Assembly (NCBI RefSeq): GCF_000420165.1
Contig: NZ_ATUK01000014.1
Location: 206,001 to 270,000, forward strand
DNA length: 64,000 bases
Direction: 5' to 3'
DNA from: Thioalkalivibrio sp. AKL19
GTDB taxonomy: Bacteria > Pseudomonadota > Gammaproteobacteria > Ectothiorhodospirales > Ectothiorhodospiraceae
Positions 31,386 through 40,915 of this stretch are shown here, piece by piece (the first letter of the stretch is position 1; each line of letters opens with the position of its first letter). The notes under the pieces are model-generated. The model worked only from the letters and a program-made list of their open reading frames with translations, ran no database searches and had not been told where the DNA came from. A program made the translations under genes and the position numbers.

Positions 31386-33503
31386 TCACTGTCCGAAATA
31401 CATCCGCACCCCCGCCATCAAGGTCAGGCCGGGCGCGGGCTCGTAGTAGCGGCCGCCCGCCGCATTGATACGGATGTTGTCGACGTGGTCCGCATCCAGC
31501 AGGTTGTTGGCGGCGACGAAGGCCTCGGCGCGGGTACCGCCCTGCCGCCAGAACCGGCCGGCGCGCAGATTCAGCGTCGTCTGCGGCCCCACCTTCTCCG
31601 TGTTCGCATTGTCCGCGTAACGCGACCCCACGTGCAGCGTGTCCACGGTCACGAACCAGGGGCCGTCGCGCCAGTCGGCCTCGACGAACAACTGCTCGCG
31701 CGGCAGCCCCGGCATGCGGTTGCCGTCGAAGTGCTCGCCCCCAGCATCCGCATACTCCCGAAACTGAAAGCGGTTCAGACTCAGCGCACTGCTCAAGGTC
31801 CAGGCCTCCGACGCCCGCCACTCGACTCCAAGCTCCACCCCTTCACGCGCCGTACGTCCCGCATTCTCATAGAAATCGCGGAAATCTCCCTCGTCGTCCA
31901 CGACGATCTCGTCTCGAACCCGCGTGGCATAGAACGAGGCCTCCCAGGAGAGCTGCGGATTCTCGCGCCGGATACCGACCTCGATACTGCGCGCCCGTTG
32001 TGGCTCCACCTCGGGGTTGAAGCCGCCCCCGCCCTCCGGATTGGCAAACTCGGTGAAGGTCGGGGTCTCGAAGTTGGTCGCCACATTCACGTAGGCGCGA
32101 TACTCGGGCCGGAAGTGCCAGATCAGCCCGGCCATGCCACTGGTCTCTTCGAAGGTACGCGCGCCCGATTGATCGGGCTGCCCCACCTGGGTAGAGAAGT
32201 GATCGTCGATGGACATGCGGACGCGATCGTGTCGGGCGCCCAGAACCAGGTTCCAGTCCGACCCGAGCGCCGTATCGGTCTGCACGAACACCCCGCGCGA
32301 GCGGGCCCGTTCGCGCTGATCCAGAGCCAGATCGCCGACCACTTCGTCATCGTCGCAATCCAGCTCCCCAGGCTCGAAAGTGCCCGACGTACAGCGGCGA
32401 GTCCGGTCGTCGCGCTGTTCCTCCAGGTCGATACCGGTCAACACTCGGGTCCGCCCGAAGTCTTGCTCGTACTGGGCGTTGAGACCGTAGAAATCCCGGT
32501 CATACGCCACTCTTGAGTCAGTAGGAAATGGAAGCTGTTGTGCGTAATCACGCTGGGTCCAGAATCCGCCGAGGCGCAGCTCGCCGGCGCCCAGCAACTG
32601 CTCCCACTGGAGCCCCATTGTCAGCTGCTCGGCCTCCTGGGTGCTGTTCAACTCCTTTGCTCGCGGTGCCGCTGCACGCCGATTCTGTTCCATCTCCTCG
32701 CGCGTGAGTCCGCCGGGATCGTCGGTGCGCGGCGCATCCAGGTAGCGCAGGTGAAAGTTGAGCGTGCCCGCCTCCAGCTCCGAGGCGGTGTGCAGGCGCA
32801 TATAGCGCTTCTCGGCGGTGGACTGTTCGCGGTAGCCGTCGATGGCGAAATCATGGGCGGTCAGGGAATAGCGGTGGGTCCCATGGTTCTGCTCCGCCAC
32901 CGCTTCGGCGCGACGATAACCGTAGCTGCCCATCAGCACGCCGCCGCCGAATCCGCGCGGATCCCGCCCGTCGCGGGTGCGCGCAGCGATCACGCCGCCA
33001 GAGGCATTGCCGTACAACGCCGCGCTGGGCCCGCGCAGGACCTCGATGTCGCGCAGGTTCAGCAGATCGATCGCATCCACCTGCGACTGCCCGTCCGGCG
33101 TAGTCTCGGGGATGCCGTCCTGCAGAATACGCAGCCCGCGCACCCCGAACGGGGCGCGCGAACCGAAACCGCGGATCGAGAGCCGCGCATCCTGGGCAAA
33201 GTTGTAGCGGTTCTGCGCGAACAACCCCGGCACACGGTTGAGCGCCTCGTCCAGCTGCAGCCCCTGCCGCCCCTCGGTGGCCTGGCGTTCGTCGACCCGG
33301 CTGACCGCCGCCGGCAGATCCGCCAGCGGGGTCGCCAGGCGCGGCGCGGTCACCGTGACTTCTACCGGGTCGAGGACCGGGGGCGGCGCGTCTTCCGCCC
33401 AGACCGGGCTTGCCGGCACCCAGAGAATCGGCAGGCCGAGCACGAGGAGGCCGCGGACTGCGGTTGCCGCCGCGGTCTCCGGCACCGATACCGCCCGCAC
33501 CAC
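31386..33503 (-). CDS. TonB-dependent outer membrane receptor
   Basis: The 705-residue protein has a signal peptide (to about residue 36, ASPVWA), a TonB-box-like stretch (DPVEVTVTAPR), a plug domain (LDEALNRVPGLFAQ, SIRGFGSRAPFGVRGLRILQDG, IEVLRGPSAALYGNASGGVI) and a beta-barrel ending in an aromatic-rich strand (MAGVRMYFG). It takes up a ferric chelate, cobalamin, copper or another scarce substrate; sequence features resemble FecA-type siderophore receptors without deciding the ligand. It starts with GTG, 7 bases after the upstream periplasmic gene, so the two form a unit. Confidence 0.92.
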   Translation of the reverse strand: MVRAVSVPETAAATAVRGLLVLGLPILWVPASPVWAEDAPPPVLDPVEVTVTAPRLATPLADLPAAVSRVDERQATEGRQGLQLDEALNRVPGLFAQNRYNFAQDARLSIRGFGSRAPFGVRGLRILQDGIPETTPDGQSQVDAIDLLNLRDIEVLRGPSAALYGNASGGVIAARTRDGRDPRGFGGGVLMGSYGYRRAEAVAEQNHGTHRYSLTAHDFAIDGYREQSTAEKRYMRLHTASELEAGTLNFHLRYLDAPRTDDPGGLTREEMEQNRRAAAPRAKELNSTQEAEQLTMGLQWEQLLGAGELRLGGFWTQRDYAQQLPFPTDSRVAYDRDFYGLNAQYEQDFGRTRVLTGIDLEEQRDDRTRRCTSGTFEPGELDCDDDEVVGDLALDQRERARSRGVFVQTDTALGSDWNLVLGARHDRVRMSIDDHFSTQVGQPDQSGARTFEETSGMAGLIWHFRPEYRAYVNVATNFETPTFTEFANPEGGGGFNPEVEPQRARSIEVGIRRENPQLSWEASFYATRVRDEIVVDDEGDFRDFYENAGRTAREGVELGVEWRASEAWTLSSALSLNRFQFREYADAGGEHFDGNRMPGLPREQLFVEADWRDGPWFVTVDTLHVGSRYADNANTEKVGPQTTLNLRAGRFWRQGGTRAEAFVAANNLLDADHVDNIRINAAGGRYYEPAPGLTLMAGVRMYFGQ

Positions 33504-33510
33504 GGCGCCC

Positions 33511-34926
33511 TTACTCCCGCAGGATCAGGCGCTCGGTCAACAGCTCGCCATGGGCGAGAAAGGCGTCGTACAGGGTGCGGCTGCGTTCGGCCAGTCGCGA
33601 GCCCTCTTCCCAGGTGCCGGGACGGTCGAACGCCTCGCCAACCCGGTACCCATTTCCGACGGCCTGGACGAAGGCCGCGACCGAGCGCGTAGTCACACGC
33701 GGATCGATCACGCGGCCGTCAGAGTAGCTCAGGGCGGCGGGGATCATCCCGTCGCCCAGCTGGTAATCCAGCGCACCGAGGACCAGGCGGTCGACCGCGC
33801 GCCCCACCTGGCCTTCCAGTTCCGGCGCACGCTCACCGATGAGCCCGGAGGTCCCCTCGCGTTCCCGGAGCAGGGAGAAGCCGCCGGTCAACTGGTGCAC
33901 GAAGCGCCACTGCGCCGCGGTATCGACGCGATCGGAGGCGGCCCGGGCCTTGCCGTCCTCGAACGTCAGTCGAGCCGGCAATCCCCAGTCACGCATCGCA
34001 CCATGCCCGGCCACGACCGCTTCGGTAATGGCGGCAGCGCGATCCGCCAGGGTTTCGGCGCGCGCTGCATCGTCGGAGTCCCCGTACAAATACAGCATCT
34101 CGTAGAGCGCCTTGTGGCCGCGCAGCATTGCGCCGAGCTGGTCCAGCGACCATTCCGCGCCCTGGTCGAACACGTAAATGCCGGCGTCCGCATCCCAGGC
34201 GGCCTCGGCACGTTCGGCAAGGGCCCGAGCGATGACCACCAGATCCTCGCGGGAATGGCCCAGCCAACCCGACAGCGCGGCCCGGTCCATCTGGCCCATA
34301 TCCTCCGCACCACCGGGCTTGTCCTGCCGCACCCATGCATAGACCGCCGCGTGCAGCGCATCCAGGCCATACGCGAAGCCATCGCCCCGGGAATCGTTCG
34401 CGGCATGCACCGCACCATCGGCATAGAGCTCATTGACGAGATGGCTAGTCAGGATGGAAATCAGCGGCGACGGTGTATGGGTCAGTTCGTCGTAGAGCCC
34501 GAGGTGTTCGAACCGTCCGGCACTGTGGTGCATGTGATAGAGATACGCGGCATCCGCGTAGGCCACCGGTGACGCCTCGACATCACCACCGGCGTGCGCA
34601 CGGATGCGGCCATCGTCCACCAGCCGGCCGTGGACCACGTCCAGCAGTTCCAGCCAGGTCTCGCCGACCGCCCGCATCGGGTCCCCGGTTAACTCGGGCC
34701 GGTAACCCTCGTGACCCAGCTCGCTGTCGCGCATCAACCGGCCCTTCACGGTCAGCGCCCCCAGCGCCATGAAGGCATCCTCGGCGGCCATACCCTGGGC
34801 ATGCACCAGCACCCGCTCCTGGGCATCCAGCCCCTGCGCGACGCTGGTCACCGCGGCCTGCGCCGCCGCCAGCCCGGACAACGAAAGTGCCGCCGCTACG
34901 CTCAACGCCTTGATCGATTTCGCCAT
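33511..34926 (-). CDS. Periplasmic protein of unknown function, paired with a TonB receptor
   Basis: From the ATG at 34926 the product has 471 residues and a clear signal peptide (KALSVAAALSLSGLAAAQAA). The rest is mostly helical, with repeated helix pairs rich in Ala, Tyr and His (AAYLYHMHHSAGRFEHLGLY, HKALYEMLYLYG), which suggests an alpha-helical toroid or repeat fold. It ends 7 bases before the receptor start. I do not recognise the family. A role in binding or handling the substrate brought in by the receptor is the simplest idea. The frame extends upstream to 35073, but GGGGG and the signal sequence support 34926. Confidence 0.75.
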   Translation of the reverse strand: MAKSIKALSVAAALSLSGLAAAQAAVTSVAQGLDAQERVLVHAQGMAAEDAFMALGALTVKGRLMRDSELGHEGYRPELTGDPMRAVGETWLELLDVVHGRLVDDGRIRAHAGGDVEASPVAYADAAYLYHMHHSAGRFEHLGLYDELTHTPSPLISILTSHLVNELYADGAVHAANDSRGDGFAYGLDALHAAVYAWVRQDKPGGAEDMGQMDRAALSGWLGHSREDLVVIARALAERAEAAWDADAGIYVFDQGAEWSLDQLGAMLRGHKALYEMLYLYGDSDDAARAETLADRAAAITEAVVAGHGAMRDWGLPARLTFEDGKARAASDRVDTAAQWRFVHQLTGGFSLLREREGTSGLIGERAPELEGQVGRAVDRLVLGALDYQLGDGMIPAALSYSDGRVIDPRVTTRSVAAFVQAVGNGYRVGEAFDRPGTWEEGSRLAERSRTLYDAFLAHGELLTERLILRE

Positions 34927-35167
34927 CGGTTCGTACCCCCTGATCTGGATCTGACAGTCGGGCGGACCGCGCCGCCCCTGCCAGAGCAGACCTGCCCGGG
35001 TTCCGGCCGGTTCCCTGAACGCCCGTTGTAATCGGGCAACGCTGTTGGCTTTTAACGCGATGTTCATCGCCACGTAACGGGCCCTTCACCGGCTCTCCCC
35101 ATTCTAGCGCCCTGTCGGGACACCACCGTGCCCCGCCAACCTTTAAACGCCACTAGGGGAGAATTCC

Positions 35168-36196
35168 ATGAACCGCAAACACCTGCTGACCAGTCTGATC
35201 GCCGCCGGCCTGGTCGTCCCGGCCCTGGCCACTGCCGACTGGACGCTGTACGGGCGGGCCCATCTGTCCGCCGACATCCTGGATGACGGCGCCGAATACA
35301 ACGAATTCAACGTCTCGAGCAATTCCAGCCGCCTGGGCTTCAAGGGCGAGCGCGAGTTTCGCGAGCAGTTGATCGCCATGTTCCAGATCGAGCAGCAAAT
35401 CGACTTCGACACCGCCGCAGACAACGATCTCAGCTTCGCAACGCGCGATACCTTCGTTGGCCTGAAAGGTGACCAGTGGGGCATGCTGCGAATCGGTAAG
35501 TTTGATACGCCGTTCAAGCGTGCGCGGGGTGAGGCCAACTTCTTTGGCGATCGCGTCGGCGACTTGCGCAACCTTGCCCGCTCGCGCGCCCAGACCGGGC
35601 GGTTCGATCAACGCTTCAATAACAGCATCCACTACCGGACTCCGGAGTTCGGGGGCCTGACCTGGGATCTCCAATACTCCAACGAGACGGGCGACGCCAC
35701 CACCGAGGATGGCGCGCCCAACAAGGCCTACTCGACCGCGCTGAACCTCAACATGGGGGACTTCAGCGGGGCACTCGCCTACGAAAAGCAGGAAGACGGT
35801 GCGGTAGACCCGGATGCAGTGCGTGCTGTGCTGGCCTACAGCATCACACCGGCACTGCGGATGGCGGCGTTCTACCAGAACTCGGAAACCACCAGCGGCG
35901 ACGAGGCGGATGTGTACGGCCTGGCCGGGCAGTTCCGTCTGACGCCCAGCCTGCGTCTCAACAGCCACGTCTTTCAGCTCGATTCCGATCTGGATGATGC
36001 CGACGCCACGATGTACGCGATTGGCCTGGAGTACCGCCTCGACAGCGACCTGCGCTTTTACGGCGACATTGCGACCGTCGACAATGACGCCGTCTCCAGC
36101 CTGACACCGTGGGGCCAGGCGCGCAGCGCAACGCCGGGTGGCGCCGCCGGGGAAACGGCCACCGCATTCTCCGTTGGCATGCGCTACGACTTCTGA
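35168..36196 (+). CDS. General porin (Gram-negative Porin_4 type)
   Basis: The 342-residue protein has a signal peptide (MNRKHLLTSLIAAGLVVPALA) cleaved before DWTLYG. It shows alternating beta strands with the porin blocks SSRLGFKGEREF, FVGLKGDQWGMLRIGKFDTP and NNSIHYRTPEFGGL, and ends in the outer-membrane signal MRYDF. It forms a passive channel in the outer membrane. Acidic residues dominate, as is common in porins of haloalkaliphiles. AGGGGAG precedes the ATG. Confidence 0.92.
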   Translation: MNRKHLLTSLIAAGLVVPALATADWTLYGRAHLSADILDDGAEYNEFNVSSNSSRLGFKGEREFREQLIAMFQIEQQIDFDTAADNDLSFATRDTFVGLKGDQWGMLRIGKFDTPFKRARGEANFFGDRVGDLRNLARSRAQTGRFDQRFNNSIHYRTPEFGGLTWDLQYSNETGDATTEDGAPNKAYSTALNLNMGDFSGALAYEKQEDGAVDPDAVRAVLAYSITPALRMAAFYQNSETTSGDEADVYGLAGQFRLTPSLRLNSHVFQLDSDLDDADATMYAIGLEYRLDSDLRFYGDIATVDNDAVSSLTPWGQARSATPGGAAGETATAFSVGMRYDF

Positions 36197-36250
36197 CGCC
36201 GTAGCAAGAGCCAGCCGGCAGCCAGGACTGTCGGCGGGCAGGCAGTAAAA

Positions 36251-36282
36251 GGCCCCCGCCGGACTACGCCCCGGCGGGGGCC
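36251..36282 (+). terminator. Terminator of the porin gene
   Basis: A 12-bp GC stem (GGCCCCCGCCGG, 8-base loop) followed by ATTTTGC. The convergent apr operon could also use it, since AAAA precedes the stem. Confidence 0.85.
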
Positions 36283-36347
36283 ATTTTGCTGCACAAGAGA
36301 CTAGTCCCGGACCCCGTTTACCGGGGTAGGGCCTTCACGCCGCGGCT

Positions 36348-36512
36348 TCAGGGGCGCTTGGGTGTCTGGTACTCGGCCTCTTTCTGGAAGGGTTCCCAGA
36401 TGGTCTCGTAGCCGACAAAGCCCTTTTCGTTCGGCTTCATCTGCCGGGTTATCAGAAAGCGTGACTTGCCGTCCGGAACTTCCGGGTGCTTCTTGTCGGA
36501 TTGCTGACTCAT
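36348..36512 (-). CDS. 54-residue protein at the end of the apr operon
   Basis: A short gene with GAGGTG 8 bases before its ATG. The product is hydrophilic and basic: MSQQSDKKHPEVPDGKSRFL, then a middle block with ITRQMKPNEKGFVGYETIWE and a Pro/Lys-rich end. No membrane helix or Cys. It lies 93 bases downstream of the FKBP gene on the same strand, the last frame before the terminator at 36251-36282. Family not recognised; co-transcription with aprMBA is inferred. Confidence 0.65.
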   Translation of the reverse strand: MSQQSDKKHPEVPDGKSRFLITRQMKPNEKGFVGYETIWEPFQKEAEYQTPKRP

Positions 36513-36605
36513 GGTGCATTCACCTCGCTGCGATGAAAAAAGAGGGGACGGAAGAAACGCCGTCTCGCCCCCGACTCACTGACAAAACCGGGCGAACGTG
36601 GTCCA

Positions 36606-37118
36606 TCACTCGATGGGGACCGCTCGCCCGCTGTCGATCTCCGGCCCCGTCTCCACCTTGCCGCCATGCTCGATTTCTTCTGCGCTGGCATCCCGCACCA
36701 GCAGGATGTTCAGCTTGAAGACCACCTGTCGACCACACAGCGGGTTGTTGCCGTCGATGGTGATGGTCTGGTCGTCCATCCGGGTCACCAGGAAGCTCTT
36801 GGTCTGGCCGCGCTCGTTCTCCATCAGGATGGCGGTGCCGACCTCGCGGTACTCCTCGGGCACGTTCTCGATCGATTCGGTGATCACGAGGGACTCGTCA
36901 CGCGGCCCGTACAGGGCGTTGCAGTCGATGGGAACCTCGATGGTCTCGCCCTGGGCCTTGCCTTCCAGCTCGCCCATCACCTGGGGTGAAAGGACCTCGT
37001 TCACGCCGTGCACATAACCGAGCGGGAACTCGACCTCGGTCAGAACCTGGCCGGATTTCTCGTCGATCACCTGGTAGTTCAGTTCGACGTACTTGTTGTC
37101 CTGGATTACATCTGTCAT
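36606..37118 (-). CDS. SlyD-like FKBP-type peptidyl-prolyl isomerase
   Basis: The 170-residue product follows the SlyD plan: YVELNYQVIDEKSGQVL, a flap (PLGYVHGVNEVLSPQVMGEL), an insert domain (about 70-125), and then the returning strand TIDGNNPLCGRQVVFKLNIL with VRDASAEEI. It lacks the His/Cys-rich metal-binding tail of E. coli SlyD. It would catalyse proline isomerisation and act as a chaperone in the cytoplasm. Its place in the apr operon, 16 bases after the preceding gene, suggests help in folding APS reductase or its partners. Confidence 0.85.
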   Translation of the reverse strand: MTDVIQDNKYVELNYQVIDEKSGQVLTEVEFPLGYVHGVNEVLSPQVMGELEGKAQGETIEVPIDCNALYGPRDESLVITESIENVPEEYREVGTAILMENERGQTKSFLVTRMDDQTITIDGNNPLCGRQVVFKLNILLVRDASAEEIEHGGKVETGPEIDSGRAVPIE

Positions 37119-37134
37119 TCAAAGTCCCGCAGTC

Positions 37135-37524
37135 TCAGAAAATGGACGCACCGAAGATACGCACCTCGCCTTCCTCGTATCCGAGGACCATGCGACCAAG
37201 CCATTCGCCCTCCTTCTTCGTGCTGCGCACCCGGTAGAGGACGGTGACGTGTTCGCCCCGACGGATAATGCCGAGGAAGTCCCAGTCCGCGCTCAGGTTG
37301 CGGGTCAGTTCGCTCTGGGCGAACTGCTTGCCGACTTCGACCTCGTTGAGCCCGAACAGCAGGTGGTAGGAGAACCGGCGGACGAATTTGCCGTACTGCC
37401 CCTTGTTCGAATACTTGACCAGATCGGCCCACATGGGGTGGGCGATCTCCACGATCTCCTCGTCCGAGTGATCGATGATGTTCATCGTCTCCGGCAAGCT
37501 TTGTGCTTCAGCTGCGCTGGTCAT
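37135..37524 (-). CDS. 129-residue protein of unknown function in the apr operon
   Basis: From the ATG at 37524 (GAGGG 7 bases upstream) the product has 129 residues: a helical first half (WADLVKYSNKGQYGKFVRRF) and a second half with beta strands (DFLGIIRRGEHVTVLYRVRS, WLGRMVLGYEEGEVRIFGAS). The helix-then-sheet pattern resembles NTF2-like folds, which is a guess. No Cys, no signal. It follows aprA by 114 bases. A frame extending to 37629 is open but lacks a ribosome site. Confidence 0.75.
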   Translation of the reverse strand: MTSAAEAQSLPETMNIIDHSDEEIVEIAHPMWADLVKYSNKGQYGKFVRRFSYHLLFGLNEVEVGKQFAQSELTRNLSADWDFLGIIRRGEHVTVLYRVRSTKKEGEWLGRMVLGYEEGEVRIFGASIF

Positions 37525-37638
37525 GTTGAAACCCTCAGGTCTGGCGGTTGAAAGAGAAGACCCGCGCGTGAACGCGCCGGCCGTCGCGGCTTCCGTGCGA
37601 GGTGACGGGGTCGCGGCCGACCCCGCCACGTTAGCACC

Positions 37639-39540
37639 CTAGGCTTCCTCTTTCTCGGCTTCCTTCGCCGGGGCCTCGTCCTTGTCGACCAGGTGATAGC
37701 ACGGCGCCTTTTCCATGGTGTACTCGCCCGTCTTCGGGTCACGACGGGAAACGGTCAGGTGATGCCAGTTCTGATCGTCGAGTTTCATGTAGTCGCCGCG
37801 GTAGTAGTAGCCCGGCCAGCGGGTCTCCTTGCGGAACAGGGTGTGGTGGAAGACGCTCTCTGCGGTGCGCACGCGGTGCTTGAGCTCCCAGGCGCGCAGC
37901 AGTTCGTGAATGTCTTCCGCTGCCAGCTTTTCCAGGTCCTCTTCGAGGATCTTCATCTTTTTCAGGCCGATATTGAGCAGCTTTTCGTTGGTCATGTAGC
38001 TGACCGTCACGCCACCGCAGTATTCGTCCATCAGCTTCTGCAGACGGTCCAGACCCTGGCGCGGGTTGATGAAATTCGGGTTGACCGAACCAGCAACCAC
38101 CTCGTTGCTATAGACCTTGTAGTGCTCCAGCGGCTTGTAGATCTCCTCTTTCAGCTTGCTGATCTGCGAATCGGAGACGCGGATGCCGTCGGCCTTGCCA
38201 TCGTCGATGTACTTGCAGGCAGCCTTTGCGGCCAGGCGGCCCTCGGTGAACGAACCGGAGGAGAACGCGTGCGGCGTCCCGCCCACGGCATCGCCGGCAC
38301 CGAACAGGCCCTCGACGCTGGTCATGCGGTTGTAGCCCCAGAAATATTCGGGCGGGGAAACATCCTCCGGACCGGAGCACCAGGCGCCGCAGCCGGTGGC
38401 ATGCGAACCCATCACGTAGGGCTCCGAGGTGGTCAGCTCGGGGTTCTCGTTCTTCGGGTCCACATCCGTGGCGGCCCACAGCACGGCCTGGCCGACGGTC
38501 ATGCCGAGGAAGTTCTCCCAGCCCACCTCCTCGAGGTGCGGATCCTGGAAGGCCTCCATGGTGACCATGTGGATCGGGCCACGCCCCGCGTTCACTTCGT
38601 TGAGGAAGGCATGGTTGCGCAGGCAGGTCGGGATCGGCCGATGGGTCCGGTGGGAGACCTCCGGATCCAGGTATTCCTTGCCGACCATTTCCTGCAGCCC
38701 TGGCCACCACTTGGATTCGTACTCTTCCCCGTTACAGTTCTGGGTACGCGTCTTCAGGTGCAGGAAGTAGGCACCGACCGGGCCGTAGCCATCCTTGAAA
38801 CGGGCCAGCACGATGCGGTTTTCCATCTGCGTCATCTTGGCGCCGGCGTTGATCAGCAGGCCATAGGCCGAACCGGACGACCACGGGGCGTACCAGACGC
38901 GACCCGCGCCTTCGCCCACGGAACGCGGCTTGAAGATCATGGAGGCGCCACCGGCGGCGACGACCACCGACTTCGACTTGAAGACGTGGTAGTTGCCGGT
39001 GCGCACGTTGAAGCCCACCGCACCGGCCACCCGGTTCTCTTTTGATTCGTCCATCAGGAGATGGGTGACACAGATGCGATTGTAGATCGTGTCGGCGGAC
39101 TTCTTGGCCGCCTCGGCCACGATCGGCTTGTAGGACTCGCCGTGGATCATGATCTGCCAGCGGCCTTCACGCTGGTAGGCGCCCGTCTTCGGGTCGCGCA
39201 TCAGCGGCAGGCCCCATTCCTCGAACTGGTGCACGGTGGAGTCGACGTGGCGCGCCATGTCGAACAGCAAGTCCTCGCGCACCATACCCATCAGGTCGAT
39301 ACGGGCGTAGCGCACATGGTCCTCGGGGTTGTTCTCGCCCCAGCGGGTCCCCATGTAGCAGTTGATCGCGTACAGGCCCTGGGCCACCGCACCGGAGCGG
39401 TCAATGTTGGCCTTTTCGGCAATCACGACCTTCTTGTCCTGGCCCCAGAAGCGGGCTTCCCAGGCGGCGCCCGTGCCCCCGAGCCCCGCACCACAGACCA
39501 GGATGTCGATGTTGTCTTCGACGATTGTCTTGTAGGCCAT
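37639..39540 (-). CDS. aprA: Adenylylsulfate (APS) reductase alpha subunit AprA
   Basis: AprA is the FAD subunit that interconverts APS with sulfite and AMP; in sulfur oxidisers it runs toward APS. The 633-residue protein has the dinucleotide fold DILVCGAGLGGTGAAWEARF near the N-terminus and the FAD-binding block GTPHAFSSGSFTEGRLAAKA, with full family length. Its ATG shares one base with the aprB stop (TGATG), so the two are translationally coupled. The tail is rich in Glu and Ala. Confidence 0.97.
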   Translation of the reverse strand: MAYKTIVEDNIDILVCGAGLGGTGAAWEARFWGQDKKVVIAEKANIDRSGAVAQGLYAINCYMGTRWGENNPEDHVRYARIDLMGMVREDLLFDMARHVDSTVHQFEEWGLPLMRDPKTGAYQREGRWQIMIHGESYKPIVAEAAKKSADTIYNRICVTHLLMDESKENRVAGAVGFNVRTGNYHVFKSKSVVVAAGGASMIFKPRSVGEGAGRVWYAPWSSGSAYGLLINAGAKMTQMENRIVLARFKDGYGPVGAYFLHLKTRTQNCNGEEYESKWWPGLQEMVGKEYLDPEVSHRTHRPIPTCLRNHAFLNEVNAGRGPIHMVTMEAFQDPHLEEVGWENFLGMTVGQAVLWAATDVDPKNENPELTTSEPYVMGSHATGCGAWCSGPEDVSPPEYFWGYNRMTSVEGLFGAGDAVGGTPHAFSSGSFTEGRLAAKAACKYIDDGKADGIRVSDSQISKLKEEIYKPLEHYKVYSNEVVAGSVNPNFINPRQGLDRLQKLMDEYCGGVTVSYMTNEKLLNIGLKKMKILEEDLEKLAAEDIHELLRAWELKHRVRTAESVFHHTLFRKETRWPGYYYRGDYMKLDDQNWHHLTVSRRDPKTGEYTMEKAPCYHLVDKDEAPAKEAEKEEA

Positions 39541-40019
39541 CAGTAGTACACCCCTTCTTTCAGTTTGAGACCGGCGGCCTCAAGCGTGTGCAGATCCCCC
39601 TCATCCATGCGGATGTACTTGGGCTCGTTGAACAGCAGCTGGCTGTCGCGCATCGACTTGTCGGGCGCGGGGACGTCCGCCAGCTGCGGGATGTGCTTGC
39701 CCCAGGGCTTGGTGGTAATCGGAGAAAGGAAATTCTTCTCGCGACCATCCCGGAACTTGATCTTCCAGGCGATCGTGCCGCGCTCTTCGTCGCGGTCGAC
39801 CCGCACGCTGTGACCCAGTGGCGCAAAATCCGCGTAGCCGCGTACATCAATGGCGTGATGCGGGCAGGCCTTCACGCAGGAATAGCACTCCCAGCACATG
39901 TTGGGTTCGATGTTGTAGGCGCGACGGGTGGTTTCGTCGATATGCATGATGTCTGACGGGCAGATATCCACGCAGTATCCACAGCCATCGCAACGGGTCA
40001 TGTATACGAAAGTTGGCAT
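39540..40019 (-). CDS. aprB: APS reductase beta subunit AprB
   Basis: AprB holds two 4Fe-4S clusters that link the FAD of AprA to the membrane. The 159-residue protein has CDGCGYCVDICPSDIMHID and CWECYSCVKACPHHAIDVRG, then the long C-terminal arm that wraps AprA (ending GLKLKEGVYY). Organised aprM-aprB-aprA. Confidence 0.97.
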   Translation of the reverse strand: MPTFVYMTRCDGCGYCVDICPSDIMHIDETTRRAYNIEPNMCWECYSCVKACPHHAIDVRGYADFAPLGHSVRVDRDEERGTIAWKIKFRDGREKNFLSPITTKPWGKHIPQLADVPAPDKSMRDSQLLFNEPKYIRMDEGDLHTLEAAGLKLKEGVYY

Positions 40020-40057
40020 GGTAGTCCTCGATCGATGCTGGTGTTTGGATAAGTGGC

Positions 40058-40888
40058 TTAGTAGTGGTGGGGCGCTTCACGCTGGATACCCTTCCCCATG
40101 TCCATCGGCGCGTCGCGCAGCAGTTCCATCGAGTGGCGCTGCTGTTGCTCGGGGTCGTCGCGCGTGAGGGTCGGAAGGTTCTCCGCGGAGCCGTCGGCCC
40201 GGGTAATGCGCTTCTGGTAGGCAGCAGCGGGCTTGAAGAACATGTGCGCGAACTTGGACCAGTAGACCGTCGCGAACAGGGTCGTGGTGGCCGCGAGGAA
40301 GAGCGCGAAGAACAGCCAGCCAAGGGCGCCGGTCCCCTGGGTCAGCGACCAGAGGATGGCGAAGGTCGACATTGCCAGCAGCGACACGATGAACAGGTCG
40401 GCGCGGACCAGCTGGTACCAGCGCCGACCCTCGGAATACACATCGACGCGGATGAAGAACCAGAACCAGTAGCCACCAAAGGCCAGCGACAGGGCGCCCA
40501 GGTGCCACAGGACCGGCCACACGCCCGCAGCCGGTTCGGTCGCATAACCGAAGATCAGCACGGCGGAGGAGACGACGAACACGATAAAGCCCCACATCGT
40601 GAACAGGTGCGAGGCGCGGCGCTTCGGGTTTTTGAACTCGCCGGAGGTGATGACCTCTTTCCCCAGGGTCTGGACGGCCTGGGAGAATTTCTCGCCACCG
40701 CTCACGCCGCGGGTCGCATTCTTTTCGGCTTTCTTGGCGTTCTCGAAGAAGTACTGGGCACTCCTCTTGTGCATCATGTCGAGGATCGTGCCGACGGCCA
40801 CCAGAATGACCATGAGCACGACATACGCCTGCATTGCGGCTGGTGGGATAAACGCAGCCAGTTCGGCAAAGGGATTGCTAGTGATCAC
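40058..40888 (-). CDS. aprM: AprM, membrane anchor of APS reductase
   Basis: AprM occurs in some sulfur oxidisers in place of QmoABC and is thought to link AprBA to the quinone pool. The product has 276 residues from a GTG at 40888 (GAGG 9 bases upstream), with five predicted helices (about 19-38, 94-115, 128-150, 166-188, 196-216). Several His residues in or near helices could bind heme. An ATG at 40924 is in frame but sits inside the palindrome at 40916-40938. First gene of the apr operon. Confidence 0.85.
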   Translation of the reverse strand: MITSNPFAELAAFIPPAAMQAYVVLMVILVAVGTILDMMHKRSAQYFFENAKKAEKNATRGVSGGEKFSQAVQTLGKEVITSGEFKNPKRRASHLFTMWGFIVFVVSSAVLIFGYATEPAAGVWPVLWHLGALSLAFGGYWFWFFIRVDVYSEGRRWYQLVRADLFIVSLLAMSTFAILWSLTQGTGALGWLFFALFLAATTTLFATVYWSKFAHMFFKPAAAYQKRITRADGSAENLPTLTRDDPEQQQRHSMELLRDAPMDMGKGIQREAPHHY

Positions 40889-40915
40889 GGCGTCAGGCCT
40901 CCTCAGAGTGTCCAA

